The notes under the pieces: generated by a model | The model's database searches: none | Told to the model about the DNA's origin: nothing | The model's input: the letters and a program-made list of their open reading frames with translations, nothing else | From: Diplolepis rosae | Taxonomy: Eukaryota; Arthropoda; Insecta; Hymenoptera; Diplolepididae | Assembly (NCBI GenBank): GCA_030998225.1 | Contig: JAPYXD010000696.1 | Span: 868,001 to 932,000 of the forward strand | Direction of reading: 5' to 3' | DNA: 64,000 bases | Shown here: positions 32,431 to 44,050 of the stretch, one piece after another | Numbering within the stretch: the stretch's first letter is position 1 | Layout: the number at the start of each line of letters is the position of its first letter | Translations under genes and position numbers: made by a program

Positions 32431-33627
32431 AGCAAAAACTGAAAAAATATCAACGAAACGATAAAGCAAAGCAATGCAGTGCAAATATAATAATCAATAT
32501 TTGAATTATGGTAAAATCAGTTTGAAATTAAAAATGTTGAATACTCATATATATTCTAGGCGAGCGCACCAGATGTTTCCAGACGATTTAATGCGATAGA
32601 TGAAATTCGAAAATCCAAACGGATATAAACCGGATACGTCACGACGACGACATCGATCATCAGCAGGACAAACTGCGAAAAATATGTTCATAAATATCGA
32701 ATAATAATGTCTCACAATACTGATGAAAAATATATTATTATAAAACATAATTGTTCGAAAAACAGATAAATTTAAATTACAAATATCAAATATAATAATC
32801 GATAAAATTGACAATTTTTGGAGAAGGAGAGCTTAATAGATTAGAAAAATACACATTTAAAAACAAATATCAACTTGGGAATAGCAGAAGTAGAATCGGT
32901 GTGTGTAAATATGTCGAACCCCGAGTCGATGTATGTCAATGTCATTATATAATAATTAATCTCTTAAATTCATTTCGATTTGTGACGCTACACTGCTTTT
33001 AATACATCGAAAATTATTCAAACAATTTAAAGTGATTTAATCGAAAAATAAGTAATCGCCAATTTTAGTTATTAGTGTCCCTGAGACATCGTAATATATT
33101 GGTAGTTCCAGGTTTTAAATTTACATAATTGAAATTTCAGTTGAGTATTATTGGTGAAGGTATTCAATAATAGAAATGAACAAAATTGTTCAACGATATT
33201 CTTGGTTCTCAACAATAAAGGTGTCCTTCATCGACCCAGACACAAGTTGAAAAACTGTTAATTTGAATATAAACAAAGAACGGTTTAGTTATAAATTACT
33301 TAGCTAACCTTGATCCGATGATTTACACTGGTGATGTTGTCCATGTCAGAAAATTCTGGAACAATTTCTAGTTGTCTCAAGAAACGCAGTCATGGATTTG
33401 GCTGGATGGCGAATATTTTCAAGCGGCTTTATCAAAAAATGCAGTCACCCTGTCTGGCGGTACATGGAGAAAAATCCAATGTCTAAAATATCAGAAAAAA
33501 TGTTGGCAAATGAGTAGATAGTTTTGCATTTGGAGTTGGGTCGTTCCCGCTGTTGGAGTGTTAGCAAGTAAGTTGTTGCTGTCCACAGCAGTCATTAAAA
33601 GACACAGTGTCGCTTTTAACGTGAAAT

Positions 33628-33645
33628 ATCACGTCGGGGCCACCA
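33628..33645 (-). other. Primer-binding site, tRNA-Trp type
   Basis: On the plus strand the sequence atcacgtcggggccacca lies 4 bp inside the 5' LTR (33650). It matches the 3' end of insect tRNA-Trp including CCA with one difference, so reverse transcription would be primed by that tRNA. The tRNA match is from general knowledge of the tRNA sequence. Confidence 0.55.
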
Positions 33646-33833
33646 ATTTTGTAGGCCGTTAGTAGTCACTTTACACAGTAAAAAAATTGATTGAAAATGA
33701 TTATGTGACGAACTTAAGAACATCGTCTCGTGGGAAAGACCTGTAGATTCGTTCGACCAATCACGTATCGTCGTTCCCCACATCGCTTCCATGCAACCCT
33801 CAATAAAGTGTGACAATGGGAGGTTAGTTCTGT

Positions 33834-36106
33834 CAGAGATGAGTTGGGAGATTGCTAAAGTAATGTATTTAATTTCGAGTGATTTTCCGCAGCGCGCCCT
33901 ATTGCGAAATGCTCTTGGGAACTAAAATGAAAGGTTCATGCTACTACTTGAAGGGTAAAACAGAGCTACTGTTTATCACTTTTGCAGCGCCCCCAATTGC
34001 GTAAAGCTTTTTTCGTGGCTTTTTCGAACTAAAATTAAAGGTCCGCACTGCTACAATAATATGTGGGAGCACACACAATGAAGCGCGTCATGTCAGTGTA
34101 TCCCCACTAACTCGCTTCGATTTCACGCTGTCTGTTGTCGAGTTAAAATCAGAAATTGTATTTTTCTCGACTTCATGCAAAGGAGGCGTGAATAGACACA
34201 GAATTCAAAATTACGGAATATAACATTAAGAAAATTACACTTTTTTTCTATATACTTTGAAAAATATTGATCTGAAATAAGTATCTAAAAGATTTTGTGA
34301 AATTTTAAGATGATTTAAATACTTGGAAAATAATTATTTAATGAAATTTAAAGTCAATAAATGCTTAAATATTCGAAACAAAATATCGATATCAGCATTT
34401 TTTTAAAAATTATGTAGAGAATATTTTATAATAAGATATCATTCAAGATGAGATACAAGTTTCAAAAATGAAGGGTTTGAACATTTTCATAATAGGTAAC
34501 CACTTTTGTAAGAAAATTTCGATAAATAAATGTAAATAAAGTGTTTGCTGATTTAAGGTAGTTCATCCACAAAAATTAGACTTCAGGCAAAAATAGATAA
34601 ATTTTTTTTCAAGAATAGCAATATTATTATTGAAGAGATCATTTGGAAGAAAAGAGATTAGTTTCCAAGAAAAAAAATTTAAACATAAACAAATAATGCA
34701 TTTAACAAATTTTATTTTTACCCGGACTTGTTTTCTTATCGCTTCGAGCCAAATTTTAAAAAATGATGTGATTCTGTGAAATCACGGATAATTTTTTTAA
34801 GAAAAAATAAATTTTCCAAAACAAAATTCTTGTAAAAAAATTACTGAATTTGGTAAAAACTTATTCATTTTAGAAATATGGAAACGGCTAGGTTGTATTA
34901 GGTCTTTTGCCTGAAAAAAACGATTCTTGATTTATTTGTATCACATCATTTTTTTAAAAATTGGTATGAAACAATAAGAAAAAAAGTCTGGGTAAAAATA
35001 AAATTTGTTAAATTTATTTTTTCTAATGCTTCAAATATTTTTCTTGGAAATTAATCTCTTTTCTTTGAAATGATCTCTTCAATAATAATTTTTCTATATT
35101 TGGAAGAAAAATTAGCTTTTTTTATCTAAGATCTAATTTTTGAAGATAAACTACGAAGGAAGTACATAAATTATATCTGAATTCGCAATATGAATTTACA
35201 CCTTAAATTTTTTGAAGTATGAAACATCTTATACATATGGCAATTTCAATAGATGAATGTAAATGAAGTGTATGCTGATTTAAGAAAATACATAAATTAT
35301 TTGTGAAGTTACACCTCAAACTTTTCTTGATATGAAGCTAAGTCGACAAACCTTTACTAAAAAATAAAATACATTGAATAAAATGTTTTGGAATTTAACA
35401 TCTTTTACATGACAATTCGTATATATATATAAACTACCATCGGAAATTACAGAGGGACCTGGAGTTTCAACTTTCGTCGAAGTGTTTTATTTTATAGAAA
35501 AATATTGCAAAAGAAATTTCTATTTAGATTTAGATTTCAAAAGGTTTTTTTCAGTATGTCTTCATAGTGATTTCTTAACCTAATCAAAATATTTTTAGAA
35601 ATTCTTTCCTGGATTCTATCTTGAGGTTGAACAGAATTTAAAAAAATCATGCAATTTTTAAAATATGTAGCTTCTTCAAGAAGTTTTTAAAAATCGATGT
35701 ATATCATATTTTAATAAATTTAGAAATTTTTATCAAAATATTGATAGTTTGAATTTTTTGAATTCTTCAAATGAATGTAGTACAATCATCATTTGAAATT
35801 TGATTATTTTTCATTACCATGTTTGATTCTAGAGCAGAATCTAGCAGAAAAATTCCAAAAACATCTTAATTAGTTAGAAAAATACTATGAAAACTTACCT
35901 TTGAAATGAGACTACAGACTTTTCACAATGTTAATTAATTTTAGAGTTATTAATATTATTAAGAAAGATCTAAATTTGATGTCTTTTAGATTCTCATGAT
36001 ATGAGAATTAAAGTTTTGGTTTTATGCGAAAAATCATTTGTGGAATTTTCGTCAAATCTTTACGTTTTGAGATCCCTTGAGTCAGAAAAAACGGTTTTTA
36101 CGAAAG

Positions 36107-36137
<31 letters not shown>

Positions 36138-36796
36138 TCATCTGCAGTAGTAATAGGTCATATACTCAATAACTCTGGATAGAAAAAAATTGTCGGATTG
36201 AATTGAGCTTTGGCATACATTATCGCAGCTGAAAAAGTAAGGACAAGTTCGTTAACCAGCTACATCTGACAAAAATTGTCAAAATAGGAGCATTTTTTGT
36301 GTTTTTGAAAAAAACTTTATGAAAAAATCAAAAATTTTAAGACTGGTTTCTGATAATTCTCGTAAAGCTCTACTAATTATTCTCATAATATTATGCAATT
36401 AAAATAAAATTAAGAAAGTCACAGTATATTAAAACTTGAAAAAAGTCAATATCCATTTTCCAGTTAAATTATACGAGATACGAATAAAAGTTATGATAAA
36501 AAGTGGTTTACTACATAAAGATCTACAAGAGTAATAACTGTAAAGTGACATGCTTGATGACATGTCTGCTATTATATTGACCCAAAATTTACAGAATTTT
36601 TGTTAATTTTTTTGGCATTGGGTCAGCCTCTTTTTATTTTCTTCTATTAATATTATCAATGTTACTTACGATAAAAAACGCAAAAAAAGAGAGAAGGCAA
36701 ACGTTTCGGCTACATATGCGGGAGCCTTCTTCAGTGCCATAAATTAAAATATTAATTCAAAATTTTCGTAAAAGATAAAAATGTAAAAGATACCCA
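33834..36796 (+). mobile_element. Large TIR element, copy B (left part)
   Basis: It starts with cagagatgagttgggagatt, the same 32-bp end as the 7-kb element at 54711, and remains closely similar to 54711-57640 up to about 36796, including the (TCTG)n repeat at 36108-36136. Its right terminal repeat is not found in the window. The left end lies inside the gag of copy D. No transposase is encoded in this part. Confidence 0.75.
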
Positions 36797-37791
36797 GGTA
36801 GAAATGTCTTAAGTTCTACTTGACAGTTGATTAGTGAATAGTATGTCAAAACTAGTAAGAATATATTCGTAAGGAATTTGCTAATTATTTGTAAGTTTAA
36901 CTATTACAAGCTAAACTGGAGTAAAACTTGTCTAGTTTCCCCCGTGATTAACTTTTGAATATTGCTTGTAAGTAATTGTTGAGGCATTTGTAAGCGAAAA
37001 CTTGCAATCATTTCATTTAATGTGTGCGTACTAAAAATACAAGTTAAATGTCAACCTAAAATTTAGTGCGTTTGTAAGGTGTTGGGAAAAAACTTTTGCA
37101 TATCGTAAAATGGACCGAAAAAGGGGAGAAAACAGAAACTGAGTGAAACGATTTCGTAAAAGGAGAAAAATTAGCCAAAAGTATCAGTATGAGTCTGGTA
37201 AGTATTCGCCGCAGTACGTCTATATTTTATGGGTTATGACATTAGTTTTTCAATAAAATTCGCCTTTACCTTGTTTTGTTTCTTGGCCAAAATGTTGAAA
37301 AAGCGTGTCACGTACAATTTATTTTTTAATCTACAAAGTCCTTTGATTACTTTCTTACTTAATCTGTAAATTCCTCGAGATCCCGCATAAGTTTTCTTTA
37401 CCTGGTTTTCAAAAGCTTTTTTGTATTCTCATTTTTGGTATTAGGTTTTTATATAACAATTTTTGTGACAGACGGATCAACTAATGCCGACAAATTTTTT
37501 GAATTGACTTTCAAGGCCCATCAACATTAGATTTTATTGCTCAAAACCTTCACTCAGATTTGTGTACATATGTCAGATTTCAATTTTTAACAAAGAACTG
37601 TCTATTGACTTAAAAATAACTAGAGAGTGCCTTAACAATACTTAAAAAGTTTAGATTCACTAATAACTTAAATGGCGTAGCGTTACATTTCTTCTGAATA
37701 CCTTACAAGTTTCCCTCAAGAGGTCCTCACTAGTTGAAAAGGAAAACTTACGAGTATCTCAAATAAAACTTTTGAAAATTTCAACTTGGGT
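36797..37791. mobile_element. Putative 1-kb element with short TIRs
   Basis: This stretch is absent from the otherwise similar 7-kb element. Its ends are inverted (tacccaggtagaaat at the left and tacccaagttgaaat reversed at the right). No coding frame is seen. The right end touches the foldback at 37792, so nested insertion is likely. Confidence 0.4.
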
Positions 37792-39272
37792 AGATGGCCG
37801 ATGTAGCAGTATTTTTTGGGAAAATTTTTACTCCAAATTTAATGATAAAAAAAATGTTTTTTTCAAACAAATTGATTTTTTGAAAAAACCCCATCTTTGA
37901 AAAATCTGAAAAAATTCATAGTGATAGCCGCAAGTATTACGCAAATTTTAGGTATATAATTAAGGTGCGCACTCAAAAATTGTGTGAAATATGAATTTTT
38001 TGTAAAGTGATGCGCGTTGAATCACGATGTTCGATCGGCGGTGTCGGACGCAATTTCCACTATCAAAAAGTGATGGGAAGTGATTATTAATTGTTCAATT
38101 ACCGCCTTATACTCATAACATATGAATAATATAATGAGTTTTATAATTATACATAAATTTTCAAAAAAATAATTTTTTTTATTATCATAAAAATAAATTA
38201 GTTGGCAAAAAATCCACGAGAGTTTATTTTCAAAGAGCAGTTGACATGATTCGACAAAAAAGGAAACATTGTTGTAATCCATACAAAAAAAACCGTAAGT
38301 GAATATTACGTGATTTTTCACTTTCGATACAAATAGAAATATAGTGTGATCATCACGTGCTGATCTATAAATAATTTATCAAGCCTCAGCTTAAAAATCA
38401 TTTTCCTCTTAATAGATTATACTGGCAGATCCAAATGAAAGCAGTTTAAGGGCATTCCCAGAGCATCTTCTCAATAAATTCAAAGAATTCAAAAAAAATG
38501 CTCTCCTTTGCAACACATACAGGATAAGAGTTATAAAAGATGAAGTTTTAGAAGAACGATAGAAAATAATAAGATTTGTTCCTCCTAGCATTTATGTTTT
38601 CTTTCTTAATTGTTAAAATTACCAGAAATCGGTGAATAACTCGCAAAATCTTCCTTCTCACGGCCTCCAGGTACCATCCGGTTCCAAAAATCTCTCGAAG
38701 ACAATAATATTGACGAAAAATCAGAGTCCTTGCGATTTATCACATTCTCATGAACGTACAATTCAAAAAATCACTCTTCATACTTTCTGACGTAAAAAAT
38801 TTGTTCGTGGTTTTTTTACGAACACATTGATTTTCATGACAATAGAAAAAATTATTTTTTTGATAATTTATGAATAATCATAAAACTCATTACATTATTC
38901 ATATGTTACGAGTATAAAGCGATAATTAAACAATTAACCATCACTTCCGATCACTTTTTGATAATAACGTTTTCGAAAAAGCAGATAGTAATAGAACGTT
39001 AGTGGAACTTGCGCCCGACACCGTCGATCGAAGATCGTGATTCCACGCGCATCACTTTACAAAAAAATTCATATTTTGCACAATTTTTTATTTCGCACCT
39101 TAATTATATACCTAAAATTTGCGTAATACTTGCAGCTATCACTATGATTTTTTTCAGATTTTTCAAAGATGGCGTTTTTTCAAAAAATTAATTTGTTTGA
39201 AAAAAAAAATTTTTTATCATTAAATTTGGAGTAAAAATTTTCCCAAAAAATACTGCTACATCGGCCATCTAA
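37792..39272. repeat. Foldback element, arms about 430-480 bp
   Basis: The left arm starts tagatggccgatgtagcagt and the right arm ends in its exact reverse complement at 39272. The arms match over about 450 bp with scattered changes and are separated by about 560 bp. Short open frames on the minus strand in the arms are low-complexity and mirror one another. No transposase is present. Confidence 0.8.
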
Positions 39273-39519
39273 TGATACGTTTGTGTAATTTTTTTCAGAA
39301 TTTTTCCTAGTTTCAGTTTTTAAATAATTGAAAAAGAACAAAAACAATTTTTTTGTTTTGTTTATCTCATAACTTTTTAAATAATGCATGAAATAATCTC
39401 AAATTTTGGGTTTCTTCATTATTTATGTTAGTCTATCAATCCTTGAAATTTCAAGTAAATCGTAAACATGGAGTCCTGAACCCGTCCGATTTGCCATGGA
39501 ACCCACCATATTTTCTTTT
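39273..39519. other. Unassigned AT-rich DNA
   Basis: No gene is seen. It may belong to the right part of the TIR element copy B, whose right end was not identified. Confidence 0.3.
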
Positions 39520-39836
39520 CTTTTTTATTATTAATCTTTGTGTTGTCTTCTTGACTGACTTGTGATTTCCCGGCCGATGCACCAGAAAAAAAGAAGTACG
39601 TTACGTGGCAAATACGTAAATACTTTCTTTGATTGACGGTTCCTTGTTTTAAGTTAGGATCAAGTGATCCTCGCTTAGGGATGAGGATAGGTCAGTAAAG
39701 AACACAATGATCAGTAAAGTGAAACATATTGGTCAAAATAACAAAACAAGAGAGGTTTGGTAGCGAGAGAGAGAGATCTAAAATATCTAAAGAAGATATC
39801 TAAAAAACTATTAAGGTTCCATAAAAATTGTATCAA
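39520..39836 (-). repeat. Gypsy leader, tRNA-Gly primer site and LTR start, probably of copy D
   Basis: The order is as at 63100-63450 of copy C: leader, ttcccggccgatgcacca (39568-39585), then gttacgtggcaaatacgtaa and the shared LTR module (gttaggatcaagtgatcctc). The LTR is cut at 39836 by the TTAA-flanked foldback. Position and orientation fit the upstream end of copy D, separated from its gag by the TIR element. Confidence 0.65.
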
Positions 39837-41177
39837 CCCGTTTCCGCCGAAAACGCCACTCGCGGCACATCGGTCTTCGGGAGCTCATAACTAATGCTGT
39901 AGACTTTAAAAAAAATTCAGAGAGACATATTTTTAAAGTTTAAGACCTGCCCTTCTCCATAGCAAACTCAAAATTGCTTCGACATATCATTAATTATGAA
40001 AAAATGTTGTTTAAACAAAAAAAGCATGATTTTTCCACTCTCTTTTTTTCAAAAACTGAATTTTCAAGAGCTTTCCTGTCAGCAATCAACCTGGAACCTT
40101 TTCAATCGGTGGAATGAATATCTGAAATTTAAGAATCCATGGTTCAAAGTTTGATTTTAGGCCTTGGTATTTTCAAAGTGGTGCCCTAACCGCAACATTT
40201 TTGCAAATACATTCATGATTTTTTAAATCGAAAACTATGAACTTTCGGAGAAAATACTAAGAGTGAAAAAGTTTTTAGAATTAGTCAAAGAATGCACTTA
40301 AATTTTTCTAACTGCCATTGAGAACATTTATAATTTTTTGTATATGCTTAATTTTTGCAAAAGCCAAAAATTGTTCAAAACGCTTCCAAAAGATTATGTT
40401 GGATTCTTTGGCTAATTCGTAAAACATTTTATGCTTTCCAGTTTTCGTTTTGAGTTTATTGCTGTCAAAAAAAATTTCAAATTTTAAAATACTATTATCA
40501 AAATGCTCCTATGGTCTGTCTGCCGTAAACAAAGTTTATGTTGCCCAACTATCACCATCCTGAAGGTCGACGAATATAGATAGTCTTTTTCGTTTTTTTC
40601 ATTAGAATTTAGTAATTTTCTGTTTTTTTTTTTTTTTTGAAGCGCTTTAGACAATTTTTTGATTTTTCAGAAATTAACCATTTACAAAAATTTTCTCGAC
40701 AGCAGTTGGAAAAATTTAAGTGCATTCTTTGACTAATTTTAAGAACTTTTTCACTCTTGGTGTTTTCTTCGAAAGTGCATAGTTTTCGATTAAAAAAATC
40801 ATGAATGTATTTGAAAAAATTTTGCGGTTAGGGCGCCATTTTGAAAATACCAAGGCCTAAAATCGAACTTTGAACCATGGATTCTTAAAGTTCAGACATT
40901 TATTCCACAGATTGAAAAGGTTACAGGTTAATTGCTGACAGGGAAGCTCTTGGAAACTGAGTTTTTGAAAAAAAAAGAGTGGAAAAATCATGCTTTTTTT
41001 GTTTAAACAACATTTTTTCATAATTAATGATATGTCGGAGCAATTTTGAGTTCGCTATGGAGAATAGCAGGTCTTAAACTATAAAAATATGTGTCTGAAT
41101 TTTTTTGAAGCCTACAGCATTAGTTATGAGCTCCCGAAGACTGATGTGCCGCGAGTGGCGTTTTTGGCGGAAACGGG
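39837..41177. mobile_element. Foldback element flanked by TTAA (piggyBac-type MITE)
   Basis: The left arm begins cccgtttccgccgaaaacgc and the right arm ends in the reverse complement. The arms of about 540 bp match along most of their length. Outside the ends lie tcaa (39833-39836) and ttaa (41178-41181), fitting a TTAA target duplication with one change. TTAA duplication with CCC...GGG ends is typical of piggyBac-family elements. No transposase is encoded, so it is non-autonomous. Confidence 0.6.
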
Positions 41178-41181
41178 TTAA

Positions 41182-42430
41182 GATAAAAAATGCGTCGTGA
41201 CAAATTCTACAAAACGGTATTTTTGTTTTTGTTCATGACCAGAAAAAAATGTGTGTCATGATTTTCGTGCGCGGACAATAGTGTTCTGCGATTTTAAGCG
41301 CTCGGGGAGTTATTGCTGGTGGCCCTTCAATTATATTCTTATGTGTCTTAACCTTTTAGCTGCGGGGAAATTTCAGTACAAATCGACCAGTTATAAAATG
41401 CAAAATTTATACATAAAATCACTGGATATCTCACGTAGAGTTCCCGACCTGACTGCTGGTCGATATATCGACCAGCCCCGTAGGCAACGTAAAGTGTAAT
41501 GTAAAAAATTTGTCTTATTTGTCATGAAGGTTTGAGAGGGTATTTCTATGTAATTTCACGCGCTGAATATGAAAAAAATAGTAAAAAAATTTCCGCAGAC
41601 ACCCTTGACCTCTAAAATCGCCAATTCAAAATCAAATTTTATTTCTAATATGAGCCAAGTTTTTTAGAAGGTTTCTACTAGAAATTAAATTTGCTTGGAA
41701 ATACCGATTTTTAAGAACAACAATCTTTTGAGGAATTTTAAAACTATTTTTTACGTATTAAAAGCATGAAATTTTCCCTAAAAACATTAAATATTTTGTT
41801 GAGGATGATGGCCTTTCTGGTATTTTCTATATATATTTTCTATACTTCAGTCCTTATCAAGACTAAAAAATACAACACAAACATGTATTATACAAAAAGA
41901 GAGATAACAAACATAAAGTCCAAACTTATAGTAAAAAATATCAAAATGTTTTTACCTTTAAGAAATCGTTGCGTAGGATTAAAATTTGTTTAATAATTCA
42001 GACATAAAATGGGTATGAATATAACAATAACTAACATAGTTGAACATTAATTCTTCGTAATAAAAAATTGTACATTTCTTATGTTTTTTCTCCTTTTTAT
42101 TTTGAAAAGTTTTTGCTAGGCATAGTAGAAATCTATGAGAATATCAATGAAGGGGAATCAGGAGTAAGGAGAAGTAGGGAGAAGCAAAGGGGCCCTTTTC
42201 TTCTAAGAAAATATGACTACGTCAGAATTAACGCTAACCGTCAATTTGTAAAGAAAAATATAGAAGAGGCCCCCACCAACAGCAAGCAGTCAGTTAATTC
42301 TTCGTCTAGCTCGTCTCTTGAATTTTCCTTTCAAATTATCACCGGTCTCGCGACAATAGTGCAGTGTGGTATTTTCAATCAAAACTCCGAAAATCTCTTG
42401 CTTTAAGATCAATAAAATTCGACAGTGGCA
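41182..42430. other. Unassigned DNA with two unrecognised short frames
   Basis: Plus-strand frames at 41251-41499 and 41766-41993 have no domain I recognise, and there is no other support for a gene. A perfect 22-bp palindrome made of gctggtcgata and its complement lies at 41454-41475. Otherwise it is AT-rich. Confidence 0.35.
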
Positions 42431-42439
42431 ATTTAAAAT

Positions 42440-42850
42440 CCAAGTTCAGGAAACATAAAAGTCATCCTGGACGTGTATAGATCTTTGTAAAGATCTTTGA
42501 ACTGTGCCATAAATAAGGATCACCGCATTTGCGGATATATCTGTTCGGAATATATCTCTGTCTCTTTCTCACACCTTGTGGGAGCTATCATTTGATCGTA
42601 GCTACACCTGTGGGGGTCCTTCTAATACGCACTGGCCGCCGTAACCCGTATTCCAGATTAAGAAATTATAAAGGTACCGAACTTCTCTCTCTATTGATCT
42701 ATCTTTTTCCAACAAATGTACCAACCAGCCTGTGCCTACATTCGGATGTCAATTGTATTAAAAATTTGTCAATTGCAACTTTAATCATTTGAATACATAA
42801 AATCAAACAATAAAATAAATATTTTCGAATTACCTGTCGTTACAAAATAA
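42440..42850 (-). repeat. LTR relative, reverse orientation to 23224-23770
   Basis: This reads as the reverse complement of the 23224-23770 LTR: tagatctttgtaaagatctt, ggaatatatctctgtctctt, gggagctatca and ccagattaagaaattataaa all match in reverse. Boundaries are approximate. No gene is carried; the 87-codon frame over it is an LTR shadow. Confidence 0.6.
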
Positions 42851-43028
42851 CATTCACAAAACAAACATCACAAAAATAGTCGAAGATGTCAAACAAAAAC
42901 TTGGTCAGAACAACTATACATAATGTTTCAAAATTTGTAATAAGAAACATAACTGGAAATTATGTCACAATTATTAATATCAAAAACAAATTGCAGTCAA
43001 ATTTTTAATTTATAATTGACATTGATAG

Positions 43029-44050
43029 TGTTACGTCAGAAACGTAACATTTCTCTTCTTAAAAGATCTCCTCGTTTTATGTAAGGATCGGAAGGATCCT
43101 CTCTAAGGGATGAGGAATAGTCAGTGATTGAGAAGGGTTAGGTATATAAAATATATTTATTGACAATTAAAATTATATCGGGTAAGCACCATGGAAATGT
43201 AAATAGAGTCGAAATTGAAATACCCTCGTAGTTACCCTGAGTTGTGAATTGGTTGATGATTAATTGAGTCCAGTAAACGAATGTGGTCAGTTGAGTCTTC
43301 CTTGTAACCTTGAGATAGTTGCTGTTGTATAGTAAATTCGTAGTCCAGACGGTTGATCTAGTTGATTCTTTGATCCCAGTTTCGAGAGAATTTGGAAGGC
43401 GATTCCCCTTCACTTTTAAGAGTCGTTGAACTCAGCGTCGAGTTAGAATTTGGGTGGAGTAGCGATAGAAGTCTGGTGAAGCTGGACTAGAATGACTGGA
43501 TTGCACTCGTGGTATAGATTCGATGGCACTGGACTCGCGTTGGTTACATTGTAGAAATCGGACGTTAACTAACTAACTGAACTCGCGGTGTAAATATGAT
43601 GGTACTGGACTGGACTCGCGTTGGTCACATTGTAGAAATCGGACGTTGACTAACTAACTGAACTCGCGGTGTAAAGATGATGGTACTGGACTGACTTCTC
43701 TTGGAACTTTCGCTTTCTATAGAACTTTGAAAGGTCAAGTATGACAAGTAACATGCTATGACCAGTCGCATGATATTACAAGTCAAATGCTATTACAAGT
43801 CGCATGTTGTGACGGTAGTTTGTTGGTATTGTAGGGCTTCATTCACTTTCTCTCTGGGCCAGTCGATTTGTGATCATGTGTGGGTATTATAACGACACAT
43901 GGTAATTTCATATTGATCATCCTATTGATCTGTAGATTTGTCTATAACTTGCGTCGATAAAATCACACTCGCTGTAATGCTGTCTTGAACCCTTTATTGG
44001 TTTCTTATGGGGAGGTTCTCCTCTTTTTAGCCGAAAATGAAGCGGAATTT
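43029..44050 (+). repeat. Third LTR type with internal tandem repeats
   Basis: It begins tgttacgtcagaaacgtaac and shares the LTR module (taaggatcggaaggatcctc, gggatgaggaatagtcagtg), but the rest differs. It contains a ~100-bp unit repeated at about 43520-43690 (acattgtagaaatcggacgt, ctaactaactgaactcgcgg). The right boundary is uncertain and no partner LTR is seen. Confidence 0.45.

Larger units (their letters stand above)
31100..33782 (-). mobile_element. Mag/CsRN1-like LTR retrotransposon, gag-only deletion derivative
   Basis: The LTRs are 31100-31351 (252 bp) and 33650-33782 (133 bp, internally shortened). Both start tgtaggccgttagtagtcac and end in ccctaca or ccccaca. A 4-bp target duplication tcgc flanks them (31096-31099, 33783-33786), and the gag sequence of copy D continues across it. 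A primer-binding site lies at 33628-33645. Only gag is recognisable inside; pol is missing. 32430-33627 holds nothing I can assign. Confidence 0.8.
29180..33833 (-). mobile_element. Gypsy family, copy D (deleted and nested)
   Basis: From high to low coordinates: gag capsid start (33833-33783), an inserted LTR element (33782-31100), gag (31099-30260 with a mariner fragment), protease start (about 30260-30033), then directly env C-terminus (30032-29620) and the tail with a dsRBD-like end (29618-29196). About 5 kb of pol and most of env are deleted at 30033. The TIR element from 33834 on and the leader/LTR at 39520-39836 are probably its upstream continuation. Confidence 0.7.

Noticed and set aside
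33616..33816. 66-codon frame starting MSHFIEGCMEAM
   Set aside because: It joins gag codons of copy D to the LTR of the inserted element, so it is an artificial junction frame.
36100..36140. (TCTG)n tract as an independent microsatellite locus
   Set aside because: It is a constant part of the dispersed repeat and not a separate feature.
41251..41993. Two plus-strand frames of 82 and 75 codons
   Set aside because: No recognised domain, signal or conservation visible; AT-rich surroundings produce such frames by chance.
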